Source: an uncultured Desulfovibrionaceae bacterium (GTDB taxonomy: Bacteria > Desulfobacterota > Desulfovibrionia > Desulfovibrionales > Desulfovibrionaceae). From it: a stretch of 5,983 nucleotides of DNA. The notes under the pieces are model-generated. The model saw only the letters and a program-made list of their open reading frames with translations, did not search any database and was not told the origin of the DNA. The stretch spans positions 1 through 5,983 of the forward strand of contig CAMQUX010000088.1 in NCBI GenBank assembly GCA_947037905.1, written 5' to 3'. The translations under genes and the position numbers were made by a program. Below are positions 5,155 to 5,983 of the stretch, in pieces. Each line of letters starts with the position of its first letter. The first letter of the stretch is position 1.

Positions 5155-5983
5155 ATGGCAGAAACTAAAGAAAGCGAAATGAATTTTGAAGCTGCATTAG
5201 AAGATTATCTTAATGTTGATTTTGGCGATTTAGATGAAGGAAGTATCGTTAAGGGAATTATCGTAAAGATAGATACTGACCAAATTCTTGTGGATGTCAA
5301 TTTTAAATCAGAAGGACAAATCCCAGCATCAGAATTTATGGATTTAGAAGGAAAAATTAACGTAAAAGTTGGCGACGAAGTAGATGTGTTCGTTTCCAGA
5401 AAAAATGAAAATGAAGGAACAATAACTCTTAGTCGAGAAAAAGCAAAACGCATGCAATTTTTCGATCAACTAGAGGGTCTTCAAAACGAAGAAGATATTG
5501 TTCGTGGATATATAACTCGTCGCATTAAAGGCGGGTATACAGTAGATCTAGGCGGAATCGAAGCATTCCTTCCAGGTTCACATGTAGATTTACGCCCAGT
5601 TCCAGATATGGACGCTTTAGTTGGGCAAGAGCTTGAATTTAAATTATTAAAAATTAATCGCCGCCGTAGTAACGTTATTGTATCTCGTCGTGTTCTTTTA
5701 GAAGGACAACGCACAGAACAACGTGGAAAACTTCTTGGTACTATCGAAGAAGGTTCTACTGTTAAAGGGCGTGTAAAAAATATTACAGAATACGGTGTAT
5801 TTATTGATTTAGGTGGTCTAGACGGTTTACTTCATATCACTGATATGTCTTGGAAACGTATTAAACACCCTAAAGAAATGGTTCAACTTGGAGAAGAACT
5901 AGAACTACGTGTTCTTAGCTTCGATAAAGACGGACAAAAAGTTTCCCTCGGTATGAAACAACTCTATAATGACCCTTGGGAAA
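5155..5983 (+). CDS. rpsA: 30S ribosomal protein S1, 5' part (runs off the right edge)
   Basis: The first 276 codons are present with no stop; the gene continues beyond the window. S1 is the RNA-binding protein of the small ribosomal subunit that draws mRNA to the ribosome. Three S1/OB-fold repeats are visible at about residues 28-94, 115-178 and 200-267. The third is typical, with VKGRVKNITEYGVFIDLGG (203-221) followed by LDGLLHITDMSW (222-233) and KVSLGMKQL (262-270). The first two, less canonical repeats match the ribosome-binding half of long S1 proteins; Gram-negative S1 usually has six repeats, so about half is missing. An acidic N-terminus precedes repeat one. The start is supported by GGAGGA (5145-5150), four bases upstream and the strongest ribosome-binding site in the window. 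Arginine is mostly CGT/CGC in the second half, unlike the AT-leaning neighbours, consistent with high expression. Confidence 0.96.
   Translation, partial: MAETKESEMNFEAALEDYLNVDFGDLDEGSIVKGIIVKIDTDQILVDVNFKSEGQIPASEFMDLEGKINVKVGDEVDVFVSRKNENEGTITLSREKAKRMQFFDQLEGLQNEEDIVRGYITRRIKGGYTVDLGGIEAFLPGSHVDLRPVPDMDALVGQELEFKLLKINRRRSNVIVSRRVLLEGQRTEQRGKLLGTIEEGSTVKGRVKNITEYGVFIDLGGLDGLLHITDMSWKRIKHPKEMVQLGEELELRVLSFDKDGQKVSLGMKQLYNDPWE

Noticed and set aside
5205..5714. Minus-strand open frames of 77 and 82 codons
   Set aside because: They are antisense to rpsA, whose S1 repeats are unmistakable in the plus strand.
1..5983. Mobile element, CRISPR array, toxin-antitoxin or defence locus
   Set aside because: All four genes are recognisable housekeeping genes, and there are no long terminal repeats, regularly spaced repeats or integrase/transposase motifs.

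Overview
The window is AT-rich bacterial chromosome holding three complete housekeeping genes and the first part of a fourth. Reading left to right: a periplasmic HtrA/Do-family protease (minus strand), a long UbiD-family decarboxylase (minus), pdxA of pyridoxal 5'-phosphate synthesis (plus), and the 5' part of rpsA, encoding ribosomal protein S1 (plus, cut by the right edge). There is no transposase, phage gene, CRISPR array, tRNA or rRNA. I see no frameshift or internal stop in any of the four genes.

Organism: a Gram-negative bacterium, because the protease is a MucD/DegP-type exported enzyme with a cleavable signal peptide and two PDZ domains. The roughly 610-residue UbiD is the long form I associate with the futalosine route to menaquinone, found in Desulfovibrio-type and epsilon-proteobacterial genomes. 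With the low GC content, the best guess is an AT-rich member of the Desulfovibrionaceae, of which Lawsonia is the obvious example. This is inference from family knowledge, not a database result.

Layout: positions 1-50 form a strong GA-rich hairpin at the 3' end of the protease gene. The protease and decarboxylase genes run the same way but are separated by 168 bp. That gap contains an AT-only hairpin with a T-tract after the decarboxylase gene and a cluster of AACATT/AATGTT half-sites in front of the protease gene, so the two are probably separate transcription units. The decarboxylase and pdxA are divergent, sharing a 148-bp AT-rich promoter region. After pdxA comes a 380-bp non-coding stretch with a 17-bp direct repeat and a nested three-part inverted repeat ending about 40 bp before the rpsA start.

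The gene products do not form one pathway: envelope protein quality control, menaquinone synthesis, vitamin B6 synthesis and translation. I found no candidate for a new multi-gene system. The observations most worth following lie between the genes: the nested inverted repeat before rpsA and the half-site array before the protease gene.
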